Shown in pieces: positions 26,104 to 34,794 of a DNA stretch of 64,000 nucleotides. Numbering within the stretch: position 1 is the first letter of the stretch; each line of letters begins with the position of its first letter. Source of the DNA: Frateuria_A sp035943815 (lineage in GTDB: Bacteria > Pseudomonadota > Gammaproteobacteria > Xanthomonadales > Rhodanobacteraceae); assembly GCF_035943815.1 (NCBI RefSeq), contig NZ_DASZBU010000006.1, positions 1-64,000 on the forward strand. Direction: 5' to 3'. Under the pieces are notes generated by a model, which made no database searches, was not told the DNA's origin, and worked only from the letters and a program-made list of their open reading frames with translations. The position numbers and the translations under genes are program-made.

Positions 26104-26838
26104 TCAGCGTGCCCGCTTCAGGTCGAGCACCAGCACGCCCGCGGTGAGCCAGGCGATGATGGTGAACAGGAAATACATCAGGTCGCGCACGTCCAGCACG
26201 CCGCGCGCGATCGCCTCGAAGTGGCGCAGGATCGACAGGTGGGCCACGCCGTTGACCAGCTTGCGCGGCAGCGCACCCTGGAAGAAGTCGAGCACCTGCG
26301 GCTGGCCGACCAGAATCAACAGCACGCACACCAGCGCGGTGAGGATGAAGGCAACCACCTGGCTACGCGTCAACGTCGACAGGCAGGCGCCGACCGCCAG
26401 AAACGCGCCGGCCATCAGCCAGCTGCCCAGGTAGCCGGCGAAGATCACCCCGTTGTCCGGATCGCCCAGGTAATTGACGGTGATCCAGATCGGAAAGGTC
26501 AGCACCAGCGCCAGCCCGAGGAACAACCAGGCGGCGAGGAACTTGCCCAGCATCGCCTGCACCAGCGTCACCGGCAGCGTCAGCAGCAGCTCCAGCGTGC
26601 CGCCCTTGGCCTCCTCGGCCCACATGCGCATGGACAAGGCCGGGGCGAGGATCAGATACAGCCAGGGATGCATCACGAAGAACGGCTGCAGGTCGGCCAG
26701 GCCGCGCTCGTAGAAATCGCCCGCGTAGAAGGTCAGCAACCCGGCAAGCACCAGGAAGATCACCAGGAACACGTAGGCCACGGGGGTGACGAAATAGCTG
26801 CGCAGCTCGCGCCGCATGATGGCGGGGATGGGACTCAT
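26104..26838 (-). CDS. ABC transporter permease, GldF type
   Basis: A 244-residue permease with six predicted helices (for example VAYVFLVIFLVLAGLLTFY, FLAAWLFLGLALVLTFPIWI, VVAFILTALVCVLLILVG). The start MSPIPAIMRRELRSYFVTPVAYVF and the motif EEAKGGTLELLLTLPVTL are typical of ABC-2/GldF permeases. Its ATG overlaps the ATPase stop codon (ATGA, 26835-26838) and its stop is 2 bases before the GldG start, so the three genes are one translational unit. Confidence 0.9.
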   Translation of the reverse strand: MSPIPAIMRRELRSYFVTPVAYVFLVIFLVLAGLLTFYAGDFYERGLADLQPFFVMHPWLYLILAPALSMRMWAEEAKGGTLELLLTLPVTLVQAMLGKFLAAWLFLGLALVLTFPIWITVNYLGDPDNGVIFAGYLGSWLMAGAFLAVGACLSTLTRSQVVAFILTALVCVLLILVGQPQVLDFFQGALPRKLVNGVAHLSILRHFEAIARGVLDVRDLMYFLFTIIAWLTAGVLVLDLKRAR

Positions 26839-27761
26839 GCCCCTTCCCCCATCGTGATCTGCCGAAAGACTTCGTCCAGCCGCCCGCGCTCCAACTGGAT
26901 CTCCGACACTTCCAGGCCCTGCTGGCGCAGCAGGTCTTCGACCGGCTCGAGCACGCGTGCGCCCGGCTTGGGAAACACGGTGATGCGCCCGTCCAGCGGG
27001 TCGACCTCGATCGCCGCCACCTGCGGCAGACGGCCGAGCATCTCCTGCGAGACGCCGCTGCCCGGCGCACTGAAGGACACCGCCCCGTGGTAGCGCGAGC
27101 GCGCCTCCAGTTCCGCCGGCGTGGCGTCGGCAAGCAGCCTGCCGCGCGCGATGATCACCACGCGGTTGCACAGCGCATGCACCTCTTCGAGCAGGTGCGT
27201 GGAGATGAGGATGGTGCGCTCGCGCGCCATCGCGTCGATCAGCCGGCGCACGGCGTGCTTCTGATTCGGATCCAGGCCATCGGTCGGCTCGTCCAGCATC
27301 AGCACCGGCGGATCGTGCAGGATCGCCTGCGCCAGGCCGACGCGCCGGCGCAGGCCCTTGGACAGGGTATCGATGCACTGGTCCAGCACTTCTTCCAGTT
27401 GCAGGTGCGTAACGACCTCGTCGAAGCGGCGATGCCCGGCCTCGACCGGTAGCGCACGCACCCGCAGGATGAAAGTGAGGAATTCGCGCACGGTCATCTC
27501 GCCGTAGCTCGGCGCGCCCTCGGGCAGGTAGCCCAGCGCACGCTTGGCCTTGAGCGGTTCGCGCTGCACGTCGTGCCCGCAGACGCGGGCGGTACCGGCA
27601 GTGGGTGCGAGGAAGCCGGCGATCATGCGCATCGCGGTGGATTTGCCCGCGCCGTTGGGCCCGAGCAAGCCGAGCACCTGTCCCGGCTCGGCGCGCAGCG
27701 ACAACGCGTCCACCGCGGTAAGGCGGCCATAGCAGCGGGTGAGTCGGTCGGCTTCGATCAT
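26835..27761 (-). CDS. ABC transporter ATP-binding protein, GldA/CcmA type
   Basis: A 308-residue ATPase with Walker A GPNGAGKST, Q-loop region LGYLPEGAPSYGEMTV, ABC signature in LSKGLRRRVGLAQA, Walker B VLMLDEPTDGLD and switch His in ISTHLLEEV. The C-terminal 80 residues form an extension found in ABC-2 exporters. First gene of the operon with the GldF- and GldG-like genes. Its promoter should lie within 27762-27831, before the terminator of the upstream SRPBCC gene. Confidence 0.92.
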   Translation of the reverse strand: MIEADRLTRCYGRLTAVDALSLRAEPGQVLGLLGPNGAGKSTAMRMIAGFLAPTAGTARVCGHDVQREPLKAKRALGYLPEGAPSYGEMTVREFLTFILRVRALPVEAGHRRFDEVVTHLQLEEVLDQCIDTLSKGLRRRVGLAQAILHDPPVLMLDEPTDGLDPNQKHAVRRLIDAMARERTILISTHLLEEVHALCNRVVIIARGRLLADATPAELEARSRYHGAVSFSAPGSGVSQEMLGRLPQVAAIEVDPLDGRITVFPKPGARVLEPVEDLLRQQGLEVSEIQLERGRLDEVFRQITMGEGA

Positions 27762-27831
27762 GCGGTGTGGCGGATAGGTCGGTCCATCACTCTAGCGCAC
27801 CGTTGCGATGCAGGCTCGCCGGCCTTCGCCC

Positions 27832-27865
27832 AAAAAAAATCCTGCCTGCGCGAGGCAGGCAGGAT
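27832..27865 (-). terminator. Rho-independent terminator of the SRPBCC gene
   Basis: On the minus strand a 10-bp perfect stem ATCCTGCCTG/CAGGCAGGAT with a 6-base loop is followed by a run of T residues. It separates the SRPBCC gene from the downstream ABC operon. Confidence 0.9.
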
Positions 27866-27887
27866 GGGTGTTTTCGGCGATGCGGAC

Positions 27888-29273
27888 TTAGTGGGCCGCG
27901 CTGGCCGCCTGGGCCGGGGCGGCACTGGAGCCAGCGGCGGCGGGTGCCGAGGAGGAAGAGGCCGGAGCGGCTTCCAGGGTCGGCTGTGGGATACCGGCGG
28001 CCTGCTCCGGGGTCTGCTCCGGCACGTTGTCGCCCAGCAGCGGCAGATAGACGTCGTACTTGGCGTAGGTGGTGACGTTACCGCCCTTGTCCTTGACCTC
28101 CGGCTGCACCTCGATGTCGTACAGGCGGTTGGTCACCTCGTCGAACTTGTAGCCGTGGGTCTGCGCGTAGGCCTTGAGCATCTCGCGCGTCTGCGGCACG
28201 CCGGCGGCGGTGCCGTTCCACACGCCGACCAGCGACGGCTCGCCGAAGGCCAGCGTGGCGCGCACGTTGGCGTCGACCACCAGACGGCCGAAGCGGTCAT
28301 GGTCGCCCGGCGCGGGAGCGGCGGCAGGCTTGGCGCTGCTGCTGGCGCCGGCCGGGGCGCTGGTGGAGGCGGCCGGCTCTTCGTCACCAAGCTTGGGCGG
28401 CTGCGGAGCAGTCAGCTGCTGGCTCTGGCCGGCGACGGTGAGGCTGGTGGCATCGATCGGCATGGCGACGTCGAAGGTGTAGGTCTGGTCGCCGTAGTTG
28501 GTGGTGAAGATGATGCGCGGGCCGACCACGTTCACGCCCAGCTTCTTGGCCGCGTCCTGGATCTGCTTGACCGCGGTCGCGGTGGCGTCATCCAGCGCGG
28601 CCAGGCCGCCGTTGCGCTGGATCTGCGTGGACACCAGCAGCACCGGCGTGGGCTTGGTCTGCTGGATGTACGGGATCAGCTTGCCGTAGTCGATGTTCGG
28701 CACCGCCGCCAGTACGTTCTGCAGGCTGCCCAGGCTGGACTGGATGAAGGAGTCCGGATCGCCGTGGATGTACAGGTTGGAGTAGCGGTTGATCAGGTTG
28801 AAGCCGTAGGCCACGTCATAGGACCAGGTCGCCTTGGTCAGCTGGTGGCGGCTGCCCTGGCGCTCCAGGTCCAGCGTGAAGTGCTTGTCCTGGCCGCGCC
28901 AGCCGTTGTCCAGGTTCCAGATGATCCTGGCGCTGTTGACGGTCTCGTCGACCTTGAAGAACTCCGGCTCGGCGCTGGCGATGGTCAGCTTGCCCTCGCC
29001 GATGCTGGCGTTGTCGCTGCTCCAGCTCAGCTCCGCACCCGGGCCATAGGACTTGCCGGAGAGCTTGAACTGGATCTTCGGGTCTTCCTGGCGCAGCGAG
29101 GAGTAGTCCTCGAAGCGGCGGAAGTTGTCGAGGATGTCGTAGACCTGGCGCATGTCCTTGCCGAAGACCAGCGACCGCTCCACATGGCCGCTGCCGGGCA
29201 TGATCACGCCTACCACGACACCGAGCACGGCGACGATGATCAGGGCCACAATGAATTCAAGAACACGCATCAT
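27888..29273 (-). CDS. SRPBCC family protein, membrane-anchored, with GyrI-like C-terminal part
   Basis: A 461-residue protein. An N-terminal helix (VLEFIVALIIVAVLGVVVGVIM) anchors it; residues 30-170 look like a START/polyketide-cyclase domain (RSLVFGKDMRQVYDILDNFRRFEDYSSL). A second region (FTTNYGDQTYTFDVAMPID) and a third (LVVDANVRATLAFGEPSLVGVW) are duplicated beta-rich segments. A low-complexity Ala/Pro/Ser tail ends the chain. Function unknown. Tandem ATGs at 29273 and 29270 are both possible. Monocistronic with its own terminator. Confidence 0.8.
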   Translation of the reverse strand: MMRVLEFIVALIIVAVLGVVVGVIMPGSGHVERSLVFGKDMRQVYDILDNFRRFEDYSSLRQEDPKIQFKLSGKSYGPGAELSWSSDNASIGEGKLTIASAEPEFFKVDETVNSARIIWNLDNGWRGQDKHFTLDLERQGSRHQLTKATWSYDVAYGFNLINRYSNLYIHGDPDSFIQSSLGSLQNVLAAVPNIDYGKLIPYIQQTKPTPVLLVSTQIQRNGGLAALDDATATAVKQIQDAAKKLGVNVVGPRIIFTTNYGDQTYTFDVAMPIDATSLTVAGQSQQLTAPQPPKLGDEEPAASTSAPAGASSSAKPAAAPAPGDHDRFGRLVVDANVRATLAFGEPSLVGVWNGTAAGVPQTREMLKAYAQTHGYKFDEVTNRLYDIEVQPEVKDKGGNVTTYAKYDVYLPLLGDNVPEQTPEQAAGIPQPTLEAAPASSSSAPAAAGSSAAPAQAASAAH

Positions 29274-29480
29274 TACCTGGGTTCTCCGAGCGTTTTCCGC
29301 GCAGCGCTAAAGGTTCCCGTCGGGTTCCGCACCACGGGGTGGAACCCCGGAGGAAGGCACGGGCGAGGGTCGGCGAATGCCGAAGCTCCGGATGGTACTT
29401 GCTCACGGGCTGGAACGCCATCGGGCAGGCAGGCGCCTGCAAGGGGGGCCAGCGGCGGACCGGCCGGGCCGCCGCCGCAG

Positions 29481-30122
29481 TCAGACGATGCCCAGTTCCA
29501 GCGCCTTTAGCACCGCCCGCGTGCGATCGCGCACGCCCAGCTTGGAGAGGATGTTGGAAACGTGGTTCTTCACCGTTCCCTCGGCCACTTTCAAGGAGTT
29601 GGCGATCTCCTTGTTGGAATAGCCGCCCGAGAGCAGGCGCAGGATCTCGGTCTCGCGCTCGGTGAGCGGGTCGGGCTGCTCCAGGCTGGTGAACTGGTTC
29701 TGCATGCGCCCCACCCCGGCCAGCAGGCGCTGGGTGACCATCGGCGCCACCAGCGAGCCGCCGGCGGCGACCGTACGCACTGCCTCAACCAGTTGCTCCA
29801 GCGACACGTCCTTCAGCAGGTATCCGCGCGCGCCGGCCTTCAGTCCCTGCAGCACCAGCTGGTCGTCGTCGAAGGTGGTCAGGATGATCGTCGGCGGCAG
29901 CTCGCCGCGGGCGGACAGCGCCTGCAGCACCTCCAGCCCGCTCATGTTGGGCATGCGCAAATCCAGCAGCACGACGTCGGGCCGGATGCGCGGGATGTCG
30001 GCCACCGCCTGCGCGCCGTCGGCGCACTCGGCCACGACGCGGATGTCCTCGGCCAGATCCAGCAGCGAACGGACGCCCTGGCGCACCAGGTTCTGGTCAT
30101 CGACGAGACAGACGGAGATCAT
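29481..30122 (-). CDS. NarL/FixJ-type response regulator
   Basis: A 213-residue two-component regulator. The receiver domain has the acidic pair D8/D9, phospho-acceptor D54 (VVLLDLRMPNMSG), the conserved Thr in ILTTFDDD and Lys in YLLKDVS; the LuxR-type HTH shows LTERETEILRLLSGGYSNKEIA. It is 98 bases downstream of a histidine kinase gene on the same strand and is its likely partner. Target genes are unknown. No clear terminator is seen after it. Confidence 0.93.
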   Translation of the reverse strand: MISVCLVDDQNLVRQGVRSLLDLAEDIRVVAECADGAQAVADIPRIRPDVVLLDLRMPNMSGLEVLQALSARGELPPTIILTTFDDDQLVLQGLKAGARGYLLKDVSLEQLVEAVRTVAAGGSLVAPMVTQRLLAGVGRMQNQFTSLEQPDPLTERETEILRLLSGGYSNKEIANSLKVAEGTVKNHVSNILSKLGVRDRTRAVLKALELGIV

Positions 30123-30220
30123 CGCGGTTCCTCAACAATGCGGTGATAGGCGCGGTTCACGCGGGGGATGTGGCGGCCGGCGCTCCGGGCCATTCTGGCA
30201 TGACGTGCGCCTGGCTGCCG

Positions 30221-31462
30221 TCACGACATGCTCAGTGCCGGCGGCTCCAGTCGCGAGGGCGAATGGGCCAGTTCCAGCACCTCGCCCAGCGGCAGGCGCA
30301 CGGTCAGGGCAAAGCCTTCGCTGACCGCGGTATCCACCGCCACGCTGCCGCCGAACTCGGCCAGCCGCTCGCGCATGCCGGACAGGCCGTTGCCGGGCTT
30401 GAACTGTGCCGTGCCGCGGCCGTCGTCGCGCGCGTGCAGACCGATCTGGTTGGCATCCGCATAGGCGAAGGTCAGCCACAGCTGCCGCGCACCTGCATGC
30501 CTGGCGCAATTGGTGATGATCTCCTGCGCACAGCGCAGCAGCACCTGCGCGCGGCGCGGATCCTCCAGGCTGAAGCGCGGCGGCATGTCCACGTGGACGG
30601 TCAGCCCCGGCACGCCCTCGATCAGGCTGCGCAGCGCCTGGGTCAGGTCGATGGCGTCGTCCTGGCGCAGTTCGCTCACCGCCTCGCGCACGTCCGACAA
30701 CAGATGCCGGGCGGTCGCCTGCGCCTTGCGCACGTGCTCGCCCGCGGCGTCGTTGGCCAGATGGCTGGCCACCTCCAGGTTGAGGCTGAGCGCGGTCAGG
30801 TGGTGGCCGATCAGGTCGTGCAGTTCGCGCGCGATGCGCATGCGCTCGGCGATGCGGGTGGACTCGGCCAGCAGCGCACGGGTGGCGCGCAGTTCGGAGT
30901 TGAGGCGGCGCTGCGCCTCGCGTGCCTCGGTCTGCTGGCTCGCCACCATCGAGGTGAAGAACGCCAGCGCCGAGATGCCCAGGTACATGCAAACCTGCAG
31001 GAAGGCCGTGACGATGGTCCAGCCCATGTAGCTGGCGATGATCGGAATGAGCATCAGGTTCTGCGCCAGCATCCACACCAGGCCAGCTCCCACCGGCAGT
31101 TGCCAGGGCAGCACTACCGCGATCACCAGCATCAGCATGGCCGACAGGCCGCTCTGGCTGAACCAGCCCATCGCGACCGCCGAGCCGGTCAGCACGACCA
31201 GGCCGAACAGCTTGAGCGCCTGCGCACGACCGCTTTGCCTACTCATGCCCGAGCGCCCGGTCAGCAGCAGGTAGGTCAAGCCGAACACCAGATAGGACAG
31301 GATCCAGCCCGAAATGTTGGGGTTGCTCCACCAGGCGCTGACCTGGGCCAGGCTCCAGCTGCCGGGCAGCAACGGCAGCGCCACGCACAGGTAAGTGAAC
31401 AGGCCGGTCAGACGCAGCAGCCGGATGTGATTGAAGTTCGTCCAGGACATGGGCCGCATCAT
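30221..31462 (-). CDS. Sensor histidine kinase, HisKA_3 (DesK/NarX-like)
   Basis: A 413-residue kinase. About six membrane helices (20-170) without a sizeable periplasmic domain precede a short coiled segment and the dimerisation motif RELH215DLIGHHLTALSLNLE, then a HATPase domain with N-box QEIITNCARHAGA and G-box DDGRGTAQFKPGNGLSGMRERL. The membrane-buried sensor suggests a signal in or at the membrane, as in DesK, but the stimulus is not known. It is divergent from the GNAT-min operon across a 186-base spacer. Confidence 0.92.
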   Translation of the reverse strand: MMRPMSWTNFNHIRLLRLTGLFTYLCVALPLLPGSWSLAQVSAWWSNPNISGWILSYLVFGLTYLLLTGRSGMSRQSGRAQALKLFGLVVLTGSAVAMGWFSQSGLSAMLMLVIAVVLPWQLPVGAGLVWMLAQNLMLIPIIASYMGWTIVTAFLQVCMYLGISALAFFTSMVASQQTEAREAQRRLNSELRATRALLAESTRIAERMRIARELHDLIGHHLTALSLNLEVASHLANDAAGEHVRKAQATARHLLSDVREAVSELRQDDAIDLTQALRSLIEGVPGLTVHVDMPPRFSLEDPRRAQVLLRCAQEIITNCARHAGARQLWLTFAYADANQIGLHARDDGRGTAQFKPGNGLSGMRERLAEFGGSVAVDTAVSEGFALTVRLPLGEVLELAHSPSRLEPPALSMS

Positions 31463-31525
31463 AGGCTCCCTCCGGCCCCGTGCAATGCGCGAGAAGTCAT
31501 CCCCCCGGAAGCCATGCAGGGCCGC

Positions 31526-31544
31526 GTTTTACAAAGGTTTTACA
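31526..31544. promoter_or_regulatory. Direct repeat GTTTTACA with 11-base period
   Basis: GTTTTACA occurs at 31526-31533 and again at 31537-31544, one helical turn apart, in the spacer between the divergent kinase and GNAT-min genes. The spacing suits a dimeric regulator such as a NarL-type protein. A CATAAT -10-like box for the min operon lies at 31580-31585. Confidence 0.35.
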
Positions 31545-31648
31545 GCCCGGCGCAGGGTGTGCGGCCCGGCCCCGCATGCCATAATGCGCACCTGCGGGCC
31601 ACCCAAGCCGGCCCATCGGTTCATCGCCCTACCTCTGCGGAGCAACGA

Positions 31649-32284
31649 ATGGCCTTAGCCATCCGCGACGTGCGCGAGCACGATCTGGACGCCGTGCTGG
31701 CGCTCAACAACGCCGCCGGCCGCTCCATCCTCGCCCTGGACGCCGCGCAGTTGCGCTACTTCTACGAGCGTGCAGAGTATTTCCGCGTCGCCGAGATCGA
31801 CGGCCACCTGGCGGGCTTCCTGATCGCGCTGCGCGATGGGGGCAACTACGACAGCCCCAACTACCGCTGGTTCGCCGAGCACTACGAGTCGTTCGTCTAT
31901 ATCGACCGCATCGTCATCGCCAATGCCTACCGCCGCCACGGCCTGGGCAAGGTGTTCTACTGCGACGTGACCAGCTATGCCGAGGTGCGCGTGCCGTTGC
32001 TCACCTGCGAGGTGTTCCTGGAGCCGCGCGACGACGTGGTGGTGCTGTTCCACGGCACCTATGGCTTCCAGGAAGTGGGCCAGCAGCGCATGGCCGAGTC
32101 TGGCCCGCAGGTCAGCCTGCTGGCCAAGGACCTGCCCAGCTACGCCTTCGTGCGCGAAACCTGGCTCGAGCGCGGCGGCCTGCCCGACGTGCCGTGGCTG
32201 GCCGAGCGCGAGTTGCCGGTTCCCGCCGCTTCCCTTTCCCCCGCCTCCCAGCCGCGCCGCCTCGTCGGAGAGCGGCGCCCGTGA
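31649..32284 (+). CDS. GNAT family N-acetyltransferase
   Basis: A 211-residue acetyltransferase-like protein. The GNAT core runs IRDVREHDLDAVLALNNAAG, VYIDRIVIANAYRRHGLGK (acetyl-CoA-binding motif A) and LTCEVFLEPRDD; the C-terminal 30 residues are Pro/Arg-rich. GGAG precedes the ATG. Its TGA overlaps the minC GTG (GTGA, 32281-32284), so it is the first gene of the min operon. Substrate unknown; a role in division is possible only by context. Confidence 0.85.
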   Translation: MALAIRDVREHDLDAVLALNNAAGRSILALDAAQLRYFYERAEYFRVAEIDGHLAGFLIALRDGGNYDSPNYRWFAEHYESFVYIDRIVIANAYRRHGLGKVFYCDVTSYAEVRVPLLTCEVFLEPRDDVVVLFHGTYGFQEVGQQRMAESGPQVSLLAKDLPSYAFVRETWLERGGLPDVPWLAERELPVPAASLSPASQPRRLVGERRP

Positions 32285-33063
32285 CCGTAAAGATGGATAT
32301 CAGTTCTGATGCCTGCGACCTGCGCTTCGGCCAGGTCGGCATAGCCTGCGTGCGCGTGCGCCGTGTCGACGCCGCCGCGCTGTGCGAGGAGCTCGAGCGC
32401 CGCGTGCGCTCGGCGCCGCAGTTGTTCTCCCGCGCCGCCGTGGTGCTGGACCTGTCGCACCTGCCCGACCTGCCCGACGATGGCACCGTCGACGCCCTGC
32501 TCGAGGCCGTGCGCAGCGCCGGCATGCTGCCGGTCGGCCTGGCCTACGGCACCAGCGCCACTGAGGCGCTGGCCCAGCGCATGGGCCTGCCGCTGATCGC
32601 CAAGTTCCGCGCCGCCTACGAACCGGCCGACGGCGGCAGCATCGCGTCGCCCACGCCGGCACCGGCCGCCGCGCCGGCACCGCGCCCCGAGCCGGCGCGC
32701 GACCCGGTCCACGCCGCCGCACCCGCCGGCGCCGCGCTGGGCGCGCAGCATCACGATGGCGCGGTGCGCTCGGGCCAGCAGGTCTACGCGCGCGACCGCG
32801 ATCTGGTGGTCACCGGCGCCATCGCCAACGGCGCCGAGGTCATCGCCGACGGCTCCATCCATGTCTACGGCGGGCTGCGCGGCCGCGCCATGGCCGGTGC
32901 CCAGGGGGACGAGAAGGCGCGCATCTACGTGTCCGACTTCCGTGCCGAACTGGTGGCCATCGCCGGCCACTACCGCGTGTTTGAACAGATCCCCAAAGAC
33001 CTCGAAGGCCAGGCTGTGCAATGCTGGCTCGATGGTGAAAAATTGATGATCGCCCGGCTGTGA
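32281..33063 (+). CDS. minC: Septum site-determining protein MinC
   Basis: A 260-residue FtsZ polymerisation inhibitor. The N-terminal MinC_N domain (DISSDACDLRFGQVGIACVRVRRV) is joined by a long Ala/Pro linker (about residues 122-155) to the C-terminal beta-helix with the motif DLVVTGAIANGAEVIADGSIHVYG and GRAMAGAQGD, which binds MinD. I place the start at GTG 32281, coupled to the GNAT stop; ATG 32293 (MDISSD) is an alternative. It is longer than E. coli MinC (231) because of the linker. Confidence 0.93.
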   Translation: MTVKMDISSDACDLRFGQVGIACVRVRRVDAAALCEELERRVRSAPQLFSRAAVVLDLSHLPDLPDDGTVDALLEAVRSAGMLPVGLAYGTSATEALAQRMGLPLIAKFRAAYEPADGGSIASPTPAPAAAPAPRPEPARDPVHAAAPAGAALGAQHHDGAVRSGQQVYARDRDLVVTGAIANGAEVIADGSIHVYGGLRGRAMAGAQGDEKARIYVSDFRAELVAIAGHYRVFEQIPKDLEGQAVQCWLDGEKLMIARL

Positions 33064-33104
33064 CCGGCGATTCCCACCTGCAGAGCATTACCGGAGAAGA
33101 GCCC

Positions 33105-33920
33105 TTGAGCGCTGAGATTATCGTCGTCACGTCCGGCAAAGGCGGCGTCGGCAAGACCACCACGAGCGCCTCGCTGGCCAACGGCCTGGCGATGGCGGGC
33201 AAGAAGGTCGCGGTGATCGACTTCGACGTCGGCCTGCGCAACCTCGACCTGATCATGGGCTGCGAACGCCGCGTGGTGTACGACTTCGTCAACGTCGTCA
33301 ACGGCGAGGCCACCATCAAGCAGGCGCTGATCAAGGACAAGCGCCACGAGAACCTGTTCGTGCTGGCTGCCAGCCAGACCCGCGACAAGGACGCGCTGAC
33401 CCAGGAAGGCGTGGAGAAGGTGCTCAACGACCTCTCCAACGAAGGCTTCGACTACATCGTCTGCGATTCGCCCGCCGGCATCGAGAAGGGCGCGCACCTG
33501 GCGATGTACTTCGCCGATCACGCAGTGGTGGTGGTCAATCCCGAGGTCTCCTCGGTGCGCGACTCCGACCGAATCCTGGGCTTGCTCTCCAGCAAGACCC
33601 GCCGTGCCGAGCGCGGCGAAGGCCCGATCACCCAGCACCTGCTGCTGACCCGCTACAACCCCGCGCGCGTGGCGCTGGGCGAGATGCTCAGCGTCAAGGA
33701 CGTGGAGGAAATCCTCGGCATCCTGGTCGTCGGCGTGATCCCGGAATCGGAGAACGTGCTGGCCGCCTCCAACGCCGGCGTGCCGGTGATCCTGGACGAA
33801 AACTCCAACGCCGGCCAGGCTTACCGCGACACGGTCGCGCGCATCCTCGGCGAGGATCGTCCCCTGCGCTTCACCGAAGTGGCCAAGAAGGGCTTTCTCC
33901 AGCGCGTATTCGGAGGTTGA
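33105..33920 (+). CDS. minD: Septum site-determining protein MinD
   Basis: A 271-residue membrane ATPase of the ParA/MinD family that recruits MinC to the poles. The deviant Walker A GKGGVGKT lies at residues 11-18, followed by DFDVGLRNLDLIMG and the C-terminal amphipathic membrane helix KKGFLQRVFGG. TTG at 33105 gives the standard start (M)SAEIIVVTSGKGG and has GGAGAAGA just upstream; the longer GTG reading at 33060 overlaps minC. Length matches E. coli MinD (270). Confidence 0.96.
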   Translation: MSAEIIVVTSGKGGVGKTTTSASLANGLAMAGKKVAVIDFDVGLRNLDLIMGCERRVVYDFVNVVNGEATIKQALIKDKRHENLFVLAASQTRDKDALTQEGVEKVLNDLSNEGFDYIVCDSPAGIEKGAHLAMYFADHAVVVVNPEVSSVRDSDRILGLLSSKTRRAERGEGPITQHLLLTRYNPARVALGEMLSVKDVEEILGILVVGVIPESENVLAASNAGVPVILDENSNAGQAYRDTVARILGEDRPLRFTEVAKKGFLQRVFGG

Positions 33921-33925
33921 TCGTG

Positions 33926-34192
33926 ATGGGCATCCTGGATTTCCTGAAGCGCAAGCCGGAACCCACCGCCTCGGTCGCCAAGGAACGCCTGCGCATCATC
34001 GTGGCGCAGGAGCGCTCCACCCGCGGCGCGCCGGATTACCTGCCACTGCTGCGCAACGAGCTGCTCGAGGTGATCAAGAAGTACGTCCACGTCGACATCG
34101 AGGCGATCAACATCAACGTCGAGCGCGACAGCGGACACGAGGTGCTGGAGCTGTCGGTCGCCTTGCCGGAGGGCAAGACGGCCACGCCGTAA
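33926..34192 (+). CDS. minE: Cell division topological specificity factor MinE
   Basis: An 88-residue protein that stimulates MinD ATPase and drives pole-to-pole oscillation. The N-terminal membrane-targeting start MGILDFLKRK, the anti-MinCD helix AKERLRIIVAQER and the topological domain (YLPLLRNELLEVIKKYVHVD) are all present. GGAGG lies nine bases before ATG 33926. It follows minD by 5 bases. Confidence 0.95.
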   Translation: MGILDFLKRKPEPTASVAKERLRIIVAQERSTRGAPDYLPLLRNELLEVIKKYVHVDIEAININVERDSGHEVLELSVALPEGKTATP

Positions 34193-34256
34193 ACTGCAGG
34201 CGGGCTTCGGCCCGCCTTGCGCCACCGAAGCGGTGGGCCGAAGGCCCCGTGTACCC

Positions 34257-34718
34257 ATGAACGCTCCCACCGTCCTGCGCCTGGTCGACATCGGCTACGC
34301 GGCGCCCGCCGCCCTGCTCTCGCGCCTCGGCCTGTCGCTGCACCGCGTGCCCGCCGGCGACCCGATTCCCGGCAGCTACTGGGGCGACGAGGAGGCCGGC
34401 ATCATCGGCACGGCCGTCTACGCGCGCGACGACACGCCCGTGCACTCGCTGCTGCACGAGGCCTGTCACCTGCTGGTGCTGACGCCCGAACGCCGTGCCC
34501 AGGTGCACACCGACGCCACCGATTCGGTGGAAGAGGAAGACGCCACCTGCTACCTGCAGATCCTGCTCGCCGACGAGCTCGCGGGCGTCGGCCGTGCGCG
34601 GCTGATGGCCGACATGGACGCCTGGGGCTACAGCTTCCGGCTGGGTTCGACGCAGGCCTGGTTCGAGCAGGACGCGGCCGAGGCGCTGGCCTTTCTGCAA
34701 GCCCGCGGCCTGGCCTGA
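34257..34718 (+). CDS. HExxH-motif protein of unknown function
   Basis: A 153-residue protein with a zinc-protease-type motif H67-E-A-C-H71 in HSLLHEACHLLVL, followed about 20 residues later by VEEEDATCYLQ, where E92-E94 or D95 could supply a third ligand. No signal peptide, so cytoplasmic. I recognise related sequences only as uncharacterised proteins. It follows minE by 64 bases on the same strand and ends at a strong terminator, so it may be the last gene of the min transcript. Confidence 0.78.
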   Translation: MNAPTVLRLVDIGYAAPAALLSRLGLSLHRVPAGDPIPGSYWGDEEAGIIGTAVYARDDTPVHSLLHEACHLLVLTPERRAQVHTDATDSVEEEDATCYLQILLADELAGVGRARLMADMDAWGYSFRLGSTQAWFEQDAAEALAFLQARGLA

Positions 34719-34740
34719 CCGAGCGCCACGGAGCCGCGCA

Positions 34741-34774
34741 AGGAAAAGGCCCGCCGGATGACGGGCCTTTTCCT
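34741..34774. terminator. Bidirectional Rho-independent terminator
   Basis: A perfect 13-bp stem AGGAAAAGGCCCG/CGGGCCTTTTCCT with an 8-base loop lies between the end of the HExxH gene (+) and htpG (-). The A/T-rich stem ends on both sides allow it to act in both directions. Confidence 0.88.
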
Positions 34775-34794
34775 TTCAACGCCGCGCTGGGGCT

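Noticed and set aside
30143..32284. 713-residue plus-strand ORF ending with the GNAT gene
   Set aside because: Only the last 211 codons (from 31649) are GNAT; the rest is antisense to the histidine kinase.
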